DNA of 51,951 nucleotides from an uncultured Oscillospiraceae bacterium (GTDB taxonomy: Bacteria > Bacillota > Clostridia > Oscillospirales > Ruminococcaceae). The DNA is taken from positions 1 through 51,951 of the forward strand of contig USBI01000008.1 in NCBI GenBank assembly GCA_900552945.1, read 5' to 3'. Under the pieces are notes generated by a model that was given only the letters and a program-made list of their open reading frames with translations, did not search any database and had not been told where the DNA came from. Both the position numbers and the translations under genes were made by a program. Positions 8,865 through 17,307 of this stretch are shown piece by piece (the first letter of the stretch is position 1; each line of letters begins with the position of its first letter).

Positions 8865-9196
8865 GCTGATCCCTCCCATTAAAAAAGTATGGGTCGCTGC
8901 CCTGAAGAAAACCGATGATAGATACATTTATCGTAACATTGGCGTGAAGCAGTGTCAATTGTTTTCCTCTTGAGAAGAGCGTGTTTTGAAAAGTTCGGCG
9001 CGGATGAATTATCCCTGTGGTTTTCTGAAAACCAGTGGTATTTCTTTGTGTTGTATGGTAAAATATTTAAATCGGATGTATTTTCGTTGATTTGATATGA
9101 TTCGTTTTGTTTTAAGCGGATGGCGTAAGGCGCCGTTTGCGTATAGAGGTTGTTCATCGGGCTTGAAAACGAAGCCGATTTAAAAGGTGGGAGTTT
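8865..9196. other. Divergent intergenic region between glpK and the VanZ-like gene
   Basis: This 332-base gap holds the glpK promoter on the minus strand (8930-8958). On the plus strand there are two extended -10 candidates for the VanZ gene, TGG-TAAAAT at 9056-9064 and TGA-TATGAT at 9093-9101, both without a good -35. I see no terminator, small ORF with a ribosome binding site, or RNA motif in the rest. Confidence 0.5.
8930..8958 (-). promoter_or_regulatory. Promoter of glpK
   Basis: On the minus strand, TTGACA (8953-8958), a 17-base spacer and TACGAT (8930-8935). It lies about 65 bases upstream of the GTG start. Confidence 0.75.
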
Positions 9197-10030
9197 ATGA
9201 TAAAAGCTTGGGTCAAAAATGCAACTTTTCCATGTGTGGTAGGCACTGCATATATTTTAGCGCAGGTCGTTCTCATGTCGTTTATCGACACGTTAACCGG
9301 TTTGCTGATTTCTTCTGTGCTCTGCGGTGGCGCGACCATTTTTTTGTTGCTGATGAACCGAAGTTATGACGGCTGCTGTGTGTTTACAACGACTACCTGC
9401 GGAGTGACCAGTGTTGTTGTTCTGTTGGACTTTTTAATGGATATGCGGGTCGGCATTGAAAACAAAACATTTTTCCTTCTAGCGCTCAATTGGGCCATAC
9501 CAACAATTATCTGTGCGATTGTGCGCCTGTGTGACCGGAAAAAGCGAATTTCGGGGTTTGATCATTTCTTTAAAGTCGTCAGCATCGTGTTTTTTGTGAT
9601 TTATCTGTTGTCTCTGGTTGCGCTTTTGTTTTTTGGTTCGGTTAACCGGGGGCATGAGTATCAGGGAGTAAATCTCATTCCGTTCAAAACGATTTGGATG
9701 TATTTAACTTCCCCGGTATTGAGCGATCAGATAAAAATATTGAACCTGGCTGGAAATATTCTTATTTTTGCGCCGCTGGGATTTTATCTGACTGTGTTTT
9801 CTCATCGGATACGCCTGTGGCTGCGGTTGCTGATCCTGCTGTTTGTTCCGGTTCTCGTTGAGATCCTGCAATATGTATTCCACACGGGAGCGAGCGATGT
9901 GGACGACGTGATCCTCAATTTTCTCGGCGGAGTGATTGGAGTCTTTGTTTGTTTTGTTATAGAACAGGTATACAAGAGGTTTCATAAAGACAGAGAGCGC
10001 AGATTATTTACGTTTAAGCATAAAAATTAA
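9197..10030 (+). CDS. VanZ-like family membrane protein
   Basis: An integral membrane protein of 277 residues with several hydrophobic segments (about 13-55, 65-80, 92-110, 125-147, 175-198, 205-223 and 232-255). The C-terminal half carries the VanZ signature: GVNLIPFKTI, NILIFAPLGFYL, EILQYVF and DVDDVILNFLGG. VanZ confers low-level teicoplanin resistance in the vanA cluster, while most homologues have no known role. An N-terminal extension of four segments precedes the VanZ domain. AGGTGGGAG lies before the ATG. The next gene is a lipoprotein 22 bases downstream, followed by a two-component system, so a cell-envelope role is plausible. Confidence 0.87.
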   Translation: MIKAWVKNATFPCVVGTAYILAQVVLMSFIDTLTGLLISSVLCGGATIFLLLMNRSYDGCCVFTTTTCGVTSVVVLLDFLMDMRVGIENKTFFLLALNWAIPTIICAIVRLCDRKKRISGFDHFFKVVSIVFFVIYLLSLVALLFFGSVNRGHEYQGVNLIPFKTIWMYLTSPVLSDQIKILNLAGNILIFAPLGFYLTVFSHRIRLWLRLLILLFVPVLVEILQYVFHTGASDVDDVILNFLGGVIGVFVCFVIEQVYKRFHKDRERRLFTFKHKN

Positions 10031-10052
10031 TTCCGGGCCTGGAGGATGGATC

Positions 10053-11360
10053 ATGAGAAAAATAGTTGCGGCTGCAGTTCTGCTGCTTTTGGTATTGACT
10101 GGGTGCGACAGCGGGCTGATGAGCGTGGACGGTGCGCTTCAGCCGCCAAAATTGACCCAACAGCAGAATGATATCTGTGAGGCACTGGGGGAAGACGCTG
10201 ATGATATTCAGCTTGTTTATCCGCAAAAAGGAGAAAATCGTTCAGCATTTCTCATTTGTAACATGGATGATGAACCGGGCGATGAGGCGCTCGTGTTTTA
10301 CCATAGCGGACCGCAGTCAAATGCCGCATCTCAGGTGCGGATTAATCTGCTGGATCAGGATGCAAACGGAATATGGTATTCTGTCTGTGATATTTCTACG
10401 TTCGGCACCTCCGTGGACCGTGTAGAGGTAGGGTATTTCGGATCGGAAGATTTTCCCAGCGTTGTAGTCGGGTATGAAACAGAAAAAAAAGAAAAGAAGA
10501 AATTTGTTGTTTATCGATATGAAGGCACAATGCTTGAAAGTGTTGCGGAATGCACTTATTTGGAGTTTTCCGCGCTGAATGCGTCTGACCGGCAGGGAGA
10601 GCGTCTGATTTCTCTGGAACGGGATGAGACAGGTGCGCGCTATGCCAGAATGTACGGCTGGATGAACGGGGCGTTTGTTTCTATTGACCAGACGGTTCTT
10701 TACAGTGAAATAGAGCAGTATATTGCGTTGCATTCAGGCTTTATCGAAAGCGGAGGGGAAAAGTGCCCTGCTTTATTTGTGGACGGCAGCGCGAACGATG
10801 GGATTTATACGGAAATACTGACGGCTTCGGAAGAACGGTTGATGAATTATACTTCTGAATCCGGTAATGCCAAGCTTTTAAACCAAACCTTCCGCACCCA
10901 GAAGATTTTGTGTGATGATATTTACAAGGACGGCATTTATATGATCCCTTCTTTTTCTGAAATGCCGTCTGTGAAAAACGGGGAAAAGAGCGGACAGTAT
11001 TATACCGACTGGCTCGCGCTGGTTGATGGCACTTTTGTGGTAGCAGAAACCGATTATCTGGACCCTTCCGGAGGTTATCGGTTTAATCTTCCGGAAAATT
11101 GGAAAGGAAGGGTGACCGCTCAGATGATTGAGCAGGATGAAGTTGCGTTCACCTGTGTTTCTGAAGACGGCCATACGGAAAATCTTCTGGACATTCAAAT
11201 GGTTCGCCAGACCGATGCGACTCCCAAAAACTCCGAAGGCTATTTCGAAATTGCTTCGGTCGGGCAGGTCACTTATTTGGCAAAGGTAAATCCTGACGCG
11301 GAAGATGCGCTTCGCATTGGAAAGAAAGAAGTGCAGGAGCGGTTCATTACATTGCTTTAG
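10053..11360 (+). CDS. Predicted lipoprotein of unknown function
   Basis: A 435-residue exported protein. The N-terminus MRKIVAAAVLLLLVLTGC is a signal peptide with an LTGC lipobox, so Cys18 should be lipidated and the protein held on the outer face of the membrane. The mature part is acidic with repeated short beta-like stretches and blocks such as DMDDEPGDEA and GYFGSEDFPS, reminiscent of the Asp-rich repeats of FG-GAP/propeller proteins; this is a visual impression only. GGAGGA precedes the start. It lies 18 bases upstream of the response regulator gene and may provide the sensory or accessory part of that system. I do not recognise the family. Confidence 0.72.
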   Translation: MRKIVAAAVLLLLVLTGCDSGLMSVDGALQPPKLTQQQNDICEALGEDADDIQLVYPQKGENRSAFLICNMDDEPGDEALVFYHSGPQSNAASQVRINLLDQDANGIWYSVCDISTFGTSVDRVEVGYFGSEDFPSVVVGYETEKKEKKKFVVYRYEGTMLESVAECTYLEFSALNASDRQGERLISLERDETGARYARMYGWMNGAFVSIDQTVLYSEIEQYIALHSGFIESGGEKCPALFVDGSANDGIYTEILTASEERLMNYTSESGNAKLLNQTFRTQKILCDDIYKDGIYMIPSFSEMPSVKNGEKSGQYYTDWLALVDGTFVVAETDYLDPSGGYRFNLPENWKGRVTAQMIEQDEVAFTCVSEDGHTENLLDIQMVRQTDATPKNSEGYFEIASVGQVTYLAKVNPDAEDALRIGKKEVQERFITLL

Positions 11361-11378
11361 CACAGGGAGGATCTGTTT

Positions 11379-12068
11379 ATGAGAAGAATATTAGTTTGTG
11401 AAGACGAAGACGCGATCCGCGATTTTGTTGTGATCAATCTTCAGCGTTCCGGTTACGAGGTGTTCGATGTGCCCAGCGGAGAGGAAGCAATGCGGGTATA
11501 TGAACAGCAGGGCGGAGCGTTTGATGTTGTTTTGATGGACATTATGATGGAAGGAATGGACGGCTTTACCCTTTGTAAAAAGATTCGTGCGCTCAGCAGC
11601 ACGGTTGGAATCATCATGCTGACCGCCAAAACGCAGGAAATGGATAAAGTTCGCGGCTTGATGTTTGGAGCCGACGATTATGTAACAAAGCCGTTTAGCC
11701 CCTCCGAATTGGTCGCGCGGGTGGACGCTGTTTACCGTCGTGTGCAGATGATGAGCGGCCAGCAGGCTGAAACAGTCCAGTCTGGCCCGTTTGTGCTCAA
11801 CCGAAAAAGTCGTTTGCTGACGAAAAACGGCGAACCGGTGGATCTGACTCAGGTGGAGTATCAGATTGTGGACTTTTTCCTTCGCAATCCCAGAGTTGCG
11901 CTGGAACGTTCGCGCATTTTAAACGAGATCTGGGGTGACAGTTATGATGGCGATGATAAAATCGTTGATGTAAACATTCGCCGTCTTCGTATGAAAGTTG
12001 AAGATGAGCCGTCTCATCCGGTCTATATTCAGACGGTATGGGGTTTTGGTTATAAATGGAATGCTTAG
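11379..12068 (+). CDS. OmpR/PhoB-family response regulator
   Basis: A transcription factor activated by phosphorylation from a histidine kinase, presumably the adjacent gene. The receiver domain (1-120) has acidic residues at 8-10, the phospho-acceptor Asp54 (VLMDIMM), Thr82 and Lys104 (KPF). The C-terminal winged-helix DNA-binding domain (about 130-229) ends with VWGFGYKW, typical of the PhoB class. AGGGAGGA lies upstream of the ATG. At 229 residues it is complete. The kinase gene follows after 21 bases, and a lipoprotein and VanZ-like protein precede, suggesting envelope-stress control. The target genes cannot be read from the sequence. Confidence 0.95.
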   Translation: MRRILVCEDEDAIRDFVVINLQRSGYEVFDVPSGEEAMRVYEQQGGAFDVVLMDIMMEGMDGFTLCKKIRALSSTVGIIMLTAKTQEMDKVRGLMFGADDYVTKPFSPSELVARVDAVYRRVQMMSGQQAETVQSGPFVLNRKSRLLTKNGEPVDLTQVEYQIVDFFLRNPRVALERSRILNEIWGDSYDGDDKIVDVNIRRLRMKVEDEPSHPVYIQTVWGFGYKWNA

Positions 12069-12089
12069 CGGCTGAAAGGGGATACGCAT

Positions 12090-13511
12090 TTGAAAAGCAT
12101 TACCCACCGCTGGTTGATCAACAGCCTGAGCGTGATCGTTGTCATTTTGATCGCGTTGGATATCGGGTTTTCCGCGGCGATCAGCAGTTATTATTATCAA
12201 AGCGCCAGGCAGGCGCTGGAAACGAAAGCGAACCTTGTTTCCAGTCTTGCGGCCCGGATTGCAGACGATAAAAATGTGGATATTTCGGCGGAAATACGAA
12301 GCATTGTAGAAACCTTTTCCGATCGGGATAAAATGGAATTGATGGCGCTTGACCACGATGGAGAAGCGGTTATTACTTCAAGCGGATTCAGTTATTTGGA
12401 TTCTTTGGAAATTTCAGACTATTCCGAGGCGATCCGTTCAGAAACGGGAAAAGGGTATTTTGTGGGCAATATGGGAAGCGGTGAACGTGTGATGGCAATC
12501 ACAGTTCTGCTTCCGGTCATTAACAGTGAATTCAACGCAGTTCGAGTCATGGTTTCGCTTCAGGGTGTAGACAGTCAGATTATGATGTCGATCATTGTGT
12601 TTACACTGATTTGTATTTTTGTACTGCTATGCGTTGTTTTTTCGGGACTTTATTTTATCCGGTCGATTGTTACGCCGGTGCGCGAAGTGGGCATCGCTGC
12701 CAATAAGATCGCTTCCGGAGACCTGAAAGTGCGTGTGCGTAAAAAACGCAACGATGAAATTGGCGAACTGGGCGACATCATCAATTCCATGGCGGATGAA
12801 CTGCAGACATCCAACCAGATTAAAAATGATTTTATCTCCTCTGTTTCGCATGAACTGCGCACCCCGCTGACCGCAATCAAAGGCTGGGGTGAAACGCTCA
12901 TTGCCACTCCGCCGGAAGATACTGAAATGTTCCGCAAGGGCATACAGGTCATTTTGGGCGAGACAGACCGGCTTTCTTCTATGGTAGAGGAACTTTTGGA
13001 TTTTTCCAGAATGGAAAACGGCAGGCTGACCATGGTTAAAACCCAGATGGACCTGCTCGCCGAGCTGGGCGACGCGGTTTTGATGTATGAGCCGCGCGCA
13101 AAAACAGAGGGAAAAGAATTTATATATCAAGAGCCCATTGCTCTTCCGTTTGTGTTTGGGGATAAAAACCGTTTGCGGCAGGTGTTTGTCAACATCATAG
13201 ACAACGCCTTGAAATATACCGACAAAGGCGATAAAATCTGCGTTTGTGCGGAACAGAAAGACGGATGTGTGGTCATCCGGGTGAGTGATACCGGCCTCGG
13301 CATCGCACCGGAGGATCTGCCGCATGTGACACAGAAGTTCTACAAAGCCAATATGACGCGCAGAGGTTCCGGAATCGGGCTTGCGGTGGTAGATGAAATT
13401 GTGACCATGCATGGCGGTACGTTGGATATTCAAAGCACCTACGGCGTTGGCACAACGGTGACCATTACCCTTCCTGCCATGCCGGAAACCAAGAGCGCTA
13501 CCGCGTTTTAA
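12090..13511 (+). CDS. Sensor histidine kinase (PhoR/VanS-like)
   Basis: A membrane kinase of 473 residues that would phosphorylate the preceding regulator. Layout: TM1 about 10-33; an extracytoplasmic domain 34-162 of the small PAS-like (PhoQ/DcuS/CitA-fold) length; TM2 about 164-190; HAMP about 191-243. It is followed by HisKA with phospho-acceptor His254 (SVSHELRTPL) and HATPase_c with N-box Asn372, G1 DTGLG (400-404) and G2 GSGIGLA (427-432). The start is TTG at 12090, chosen because GAAAGGGGA lies 7-8 bases upstream. No catalytic residue is missing. Signal unknown. Confidence 0.95.
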   Translation: MKSITHRWLINSLSVIVVILIALDIGFSAAISSYYYQSARQALETKANLVSSLAARIADDKNVDISAEIRSIVETFSDRDKMELMALDHDGEAVITSSGFSYLDSLEISDYSEAIRSETGKGYFVGNMGSGERVMAITVLLPVINSEFNAVRVMVSLQGVDSQIMMSIIVFTLICIFVLLCVVFSGLYFIRSIVTPVREVGIAANKIASGDLKVRVRKKRNDEIGELGDIINSMADELQTSNQIKNDFISSVSHELRTPLTAIKGWGETLIATPPEDTEMFRKGIQVILGETDRLSSMVEELLDFSRMENGRLTMVKTQMDLLAELGDAVLMYEPRAKTEGKEFIYQEPIALPFVFGDKNRLRQVFVNIIDNALKYTDKGDKICVCAEQKDGCVVIRVSDTGLGIAPEDLPHVTQKFYKANMTRRGSGIGLAVVDEIVTMHGGTLDIQSTYGVGTTVTITLPAMPETKSATAF

Positions 13512-13561
13512 CCGAATTGCGGTGAATGGCTTCACCCGTCTGATGGTTGGGAGGTTTATAC

Positions 13562-14524
13562 TTGAGCAAACAGAAACAATCTACGTTTAAAACAAAAGTC
13601 GGCGGTCAGGCTCTGATTGAAGGGGTTATGATGCGCGGTGTTGACAAGGCGGCAATGGCGGTTCTTCTGCCGGATAAAACCATTGACGTGGAATCATGGG
13701 AGATAACGCCTTCCAAAAAGCGGAACCTGTTTTTCCGTTTGCCGCTGGTGCGCGGGGTCGTCAATCTAATTGAGTCGCTTGTGCTGGGCTATAAATGTCT
13801 GATGAAATCGGCGGAAAAAAGCGGCATGGCGCAGGAGGAAGACGAGGAACCCGGCCGTTTGGAACAATATTTGAAAAAGAAGTTTGGCGACGCTGCCACA
13901 ACAGGCCTCTTTCGCGTGACAATGGTGATCGCCACTGTTCTGGCAGTGGTGCTTGCGGTGGGACTGTTTATCTACCTGCCTGCTCTGGCTGCGCGCTCGC
14001 TCGGCAGCTGGCTTGAGGTGGGATACCTTCAGGGAATCATTGAAGGCGTTATAAAAATCGTTATTTTTGTGCTTTATCTGTTTTTAGTATCCCGCATGAA
14101 GGATATGCGCCGGATGTTTCAGTTCCACGGTGCGGAGCATAAAACCATTGCCTGCTATGAAGCGGGTGAAGAGCTCACGCCGGAAAACGCTAAAAAGTTT
14201 AAGCGGTTTCATCCGCGCTGCGGGACAAGCTTTTTGCTGATCGTACTGATTCTTGGAATCATCGTGTTTTCGGTGGTTACATGGGACAGCCTGCTCATTC
14301 GCACGGTTTTGAAGGTTGTGCTGATTCCGGTGGTCGTCGGGCTCGCGTATGAGATCATCCGCCTTGCGGGGCGGTATGATAACATCGTGACCCGCATAGT
14401 CTCCGCACCGGGGCTTTGGCTGCAGCGGATCACGACCAATGAGCCGGATGAGGAGCAGCTTCGTGTAGCGATCGCCGCGGTAAAACCGGTGCTGCCGGAA
14501 GACCGCGAGGAAGGCCGCTGGTGA
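13562..14524 (+). CDS. yqhQ: YqhQ-like DUF1385 membrane protein
   Basis: DUF1385 family (B. subtilis YqhQ), a polytopic membrane protein of unproven biochemical role. It opens with the family block GGQALIEGVMMRG and has LVRGVVNLIESL, membrane segments near 118-145 and 165-180, the FHGAEHKTIACYE block with conserved His/Glu, and then HPRCGTSFLL and further helices. The TTG at 13562 is chosen because GGGAGG (13549-13554) lies 7 bases upstream. At 320 residues it is full length. The prmC gene follows after 4 bases, a pairing common in Bacillota, suggesting one transcript. Confidence 0.9.
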   Translation: MSKQKQSTFKTKVGGQALIEGVMMRGVDKAAMAVLLPDKTIDVESWEITPSKKRNLFFRLPLVRGVVNLIESLVLGYKCLMKSAEKSGMAQEEDEEPGRLEQYLKKKFGDAATTGLFRVTMVIATVLAVVLAVGLFIYLPALAARSLGSWLEVGYLQGIIEGVIKIVIFVLYLFLVSRMKDMRRMFQFHGAEHKTIACYEAGEELTPENAKKFKRFHPRCGTSFLLIVLILGIIVFSVVTWDSLLIRTVLKVVLIPVVVGLAYEIIRLAGRYDNIVTRIVSAPGLWLQRITTNEPDEEQLRVAIAAVKPVLPEDREEGRW

Positions 14525-14528
14525 TGGT

Positions 14529-15395
14529 ATGACACTGCATGAATTGTATCAGACAATCAAACAGCAATTAAAAGAAGGCGGTATTGAACCGTATGCGTCC
14601 GAAGCTCGCTTTTTAATGGAGGGCGTTTTAGGGGTGGATTACCAGAATATCCTCGTCTGCGGGGAGATGGAAGTCACCCCGAAGCAGCTGAATAAAGCCC
14701 GGTCCGCTGTGTGCCGCAGGCTGGAAGGGTATCCGCTTCAATATCTGCTGGGAACATGGGAGTTTTATTCCTATCCGTTTGAGGTGGGAGAAGGGGTTCT
14801 GATCCCCCGCCCGGATACAGAAACGCTCTGTGAACAGGGACTTGCTTACCTTACCCATTGGCAGATGACCCACGGGAAGGAACGCCCGGTGGTGGTTGAC
14901 CTGTGCAGCGGGAGTGGATGCCTTGCCGTGTCGGTCGCCTGTGAATACGAGGGTGCCAGAGTGTATGCGGTGGAAAAGTATGACGCCGCCCTTTCTTATC
15001 TTCGCCGGAATGTAAAACTCAATCAGGCGGATGTGAAGATTGTGCAAGGGGATGTGCTTACAAACACCTACGCCGAGCCGATTCCAGAAGCGGATCTGGT
15101 CCTTTGCAACCCGCCCTATCTCACGGAAGAAGATATGAAACACCTGCAAAAAGAGGTCACTTTTGAACCAGCTTCGGCTCTTTATGGGGAAGCAGAGGAT
15201 GGCCTTACGTTTTACCGTGCTGTTTCTTCCGGATGGCGGAAGCGTATCCGCAGCGGCGGCATGCTGGCGTTTGAGATTGGCATGGGGCAGGAGCAGGCGG
15301 TAAAGCAAATCCTGCAAAAAGAAGGTTACCAAAACATTTGCACCGTTTTGGATGCTTGTGGTATAATTAGGGTACTTACGGCAGTAAGGCCGTAG
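14529..15395 (+). CDS. prmC: Peptide chain release factor N5-glutamine methyltransferase
   Basis: Methylates the glutamine of the GGQ motif in release factors RF1/RF2, using S-adenosylmethionine. The helical N-terminal domain (1-80) is followed by IPRPDTE (92-98), the SAM-binding loop DLCSGSGCLA (124-133) and the catalytic NPPY motif (194-197). At 288 residues it matches the family. It starts 4 bases after yqhQ and is probably co-transcribed with it. The end of the gene contains an extended -10 promoter for recA. prfA, the frequent neighbour, is not in the window. Confidence 0.95.
   Translation: MTLHELYQTIKQQLKEGGIEPYASEARFLMEGVLGVDYQNILVCGEMEVTPKQLNKARSAVCRRLEGYPLQYLLGTWEFYSYPFEVGEGVLIPRPDTETLCEQGLAYLTHWQMTHGKERPVVVDLCSGSGCLAVSVACEYEGARVYAVEKYDAALSYLRRNVKLNQADVKIVQGDVLTNTYAEPIPEADLVLCNPPYLTEEDMKHLQKEVTFEPASALYGEAEDGLTFYRAVSSGWRKRIRSGGMLAFEIGMGQEQAVKQILQKEGYQNICTVLDACGIIRVLTAVRP
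15338..15367 (+). promoter_or_regulatory. recA promoter inside the 3' end of prmC
   Basis: Extended -10 TGG-TATAAT (15359-15367), with a weak -35 TTGCAC (15338-15343) 18 bases upstream. It lies 53 bases before the recA start. I see no GAAC-N4-GTTC LexA box overlapping it. Confidence 0.6.
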
Positions 15396-15419
15396 CCATG
15401 ATGGAAAGGGGTTTTTTTA

Positions 15420-16610
15420 GTGGCAGTAAAAGCGGCAAAGCCGGATGCGTCTTCCGGTTTGACAGAAAAGCAAAAAGCGCTGCAAACAGCGATTGCACAG
15501 ATAGAAAAGCAGTTTGGCCAAGGGGCAGTCATGAAGCTCGGTCAGGCGTCTACCATGAATGTTGAGGCGATCCCGACCGGGTCCATCGGCCTTGATATCG
15601 CTTTGGGAATTGGCGGAATGCCGCGCGGCCGAATCGTTGAGGTGTATGGGCCGGAATCTTCCGGTAAAACGACCGTTGCCCTCCAGGCTGTCGCACAGGC
15701 GCAGAAGATGGGCGGCGAAGCCGCTTTTATCGACGTTGAGCACGCGCTCGACCCGGTTTATGCCAAAGCGCTGGGCGTAGACATCGATTCGCTTCTTGTC
15801 TCTCAGCCGGACAGCGGCGAGCAGGCGCTTGAGATCGCCGAAGCGCTGGTGCGTTCCGGCGCCATTGACATCATTGTACTCGACTCGGTTGCCGCAATGG
15901 TCACCAAAGCGGAAATCGACGGCGAGATGGGCGACACACACGTTGGCCTTCTTGCACGGCTTATGTCGCAGGCGATGCGTAAGCTGACCGGCGTCATTGG
16001 TAAATCCAACTGTGTTGCCATTTTCATCAACCAGGTGCGTGAGAAGATCGGCGTTGTGTACGGAAACCCGGAAACCACACCGGGCGGCCGTGCGCTCAAG
16101 TTTTATTCTTCGGTTCGAATTGAAGTGCGCAAAGGCGAGGCACTTAAGAGCGGCAGTGAGATCATTGGAAACCGCTGTAAGTGTAAGATCGTCAAAAACA
16201 AGGTCGCGCCGCCGTTCAAAGAGGCGGAGTTTGATATTATGTACGGTGAAGGTTGTTCGGTGGAAGGCGAAATTGTCGATCTCGGCGTCGCGCTGGATAT
16301 CATCAACCGCAGCGGTGCGTGGTTCAGTTACAACGGCGAGCGTCTGGGCCAGGGCCGTGACAATGCCAAGGAGTTTATCCGTAACAATCCGGATTTGAAA
16401 GAAGAACTCCTCAAAAAAATCATGGAAAACAAAGACCAGCTGGTCATGAGTTCCAAAAAAGCGAAGAAGGAAGCGGCTCAGAAAGCCGCGCTGGCGGAAA
16501 AAGCAGCGCCTGCTCCCGCACCTGCTTCCGAGCCGAAGGCAGCGCCGGCTGAACCGAAAAAGGTGAAATCGGTCACAGTGGAAGCAGACGAAGCGGACTT
16601 TGACGTATAA
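15420..16610 (+). CDS. recA: Recombinase RecA
   Basis: Forms ATP-dependent filaments on single-stranded DNA, catalyses strand exchange and drives the SOS response. Walker [10 protein letters not shown] is at 77-85, followed by [13 protein letters not shown] and LDSVAAM (Walker B) blocks, the L2 loop with NQVREKIGV, and [15 protein letters not shown]. At 396 residues it is about 45 longer than common RecA because of an Ala/Pro/Lys-rich acidic tail (from about 350). The start is GTG with AAAGGGG 8 bases upstream. The stop codon overlaps the recX ATG (TAATG). A dedicated promoter lies in prmC. Confidence 0.98.
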   Translation: MAVKAAKPDASSGLTEKQKALQTAIAQIEKQFGQGAVMKLGQASTMNVEAIPTGSIGLDIALGIGGMPRGRIVEVYGPESSGKTTVALQAVAQAQKMGGEAAFIDVEHALDPVYAKALGVDIDSLLVSQPDSGEQALEIAEALVRSGAIDIIVLDSVAAMVTKAEIDGEMGDTHVGLLARLMSQAMRKLTGVIGKSNCVAIFINQVREKIGVVYGNPETTPGGRALKFYSSVRIEVRKGEALKSGSEIIGNRCKCKIVKNKVAPPFKEAEFDIMYGEGCSVEGEIVDLGVALDIINRSGAWFSYNGERLGQGRDNAKEFIRNNPDLKEELLKKIMENKDQLVMSSKKAKKEAAQKAALAEKAAPAPAPASEPKAAPAEPKKVKSVTVEADEADFDV

Positions 16611-17251
16611 TGAAAATCACAGCAATTTCGCGGGTGAAAGGCACCCGCTATAAAATCGATGTGGACGGGGAATATTGGTATATCCTCGATGCGGAGATCA
16701 TTGCTCAGTTTGGGTTTCAGCCGGACTGCGAGGTGGATGAGCAGACCCTTTTGGAAGCGAGAAATACGGTGGACCGCCGCCGCGCAAGAGAGCGGGCTCT
16801 TTACCTGCTCACCAGCCGTGACCATTCGGCCGGAGAGCTGCTGGAAAAGCTTTCCCGGAATGTCAGTGAGGAAATTGCTCTGGAAACGGTAGTGCACATG
16901 CAGCAGCTGGGGCTTGTCAATGATGAGGCTTATGCGGAGAAACTTGCGCGTTACCTGCTTACGGTCAAGCGTTATGGCGCGTTTCGCACCAGACAGGAGA
17001 TGCGAAAGAAGCACTTGGCGGATGAACTCATTGACGCGGCGCTGGAAAACGCGCTGGATGAACATGACCCTTGTGACGCGGTGCGGGAGCTGATTGAGCG
17101 GAAGTACCTTCGTTATACGGGCGATCGGAAAGGGCGGCAGAAAATTATCGCCGCGCTCACCCGTCTGGGACATCGTTATGGGGATATCCGCGCTGTTTTG
17201 GAGGAATATCCGCTGGAAGAGGAACAGTCGGAAGAAGAGTCGTATTTTTGA
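16610..17251 (+). CDS. recX: Regulatory protein RecX
   Basis: Binds RecA filaments and limits RecA activity. The 213-residue protein has the tandem three-helix repeats of the family: RARERALYLLTSRDHSAGEL at about 58-77, then VNDEAYAEKLARYL and FRTRQEMRKKHL. The final repeat has KGRQKIIAALTRLGHRYGDI. It starts on the last base of the recA stop codon, so translation is coupled, which fits the functional pairing. It is the last gene before a 56-base gap to rimO, and no terminator is visible there. Confidence 0.92.
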   Translation: MKITAISRVKGTRYKIDVDGEYWYILDAEIIAQFGFQPDCEVDEQTLLEARNTVDRRRARERALYLLTSRDHSAGELLEKLSRNVSEEIALETVVHMQQLGLVNDEAYAEKLARYLLTVKRYGAFRTRQEMRKKHLADELIDAALENALDEHDPCDAVRELIERKYLRYTGDRKGRQKIIAALTRLGHRYGDIRAVLEEYPLEEEQSEEESYF

Positions 17252-17307
17252 ATCTTTTCCGGTTTGGATACATAAAGTGATAGCATAAGAGGAGAATGAA
17301 AAACTAT

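Noticed and set aside
12627..13535. Minus-strand frame of 302 codons
   Set aside because: Antisense to the histidine kinase.
15300..15420. LexA/SOS box upstream of recA
   Set aside because: I looked for GAAC-N4-GTTC and found no match around the recA promoter.
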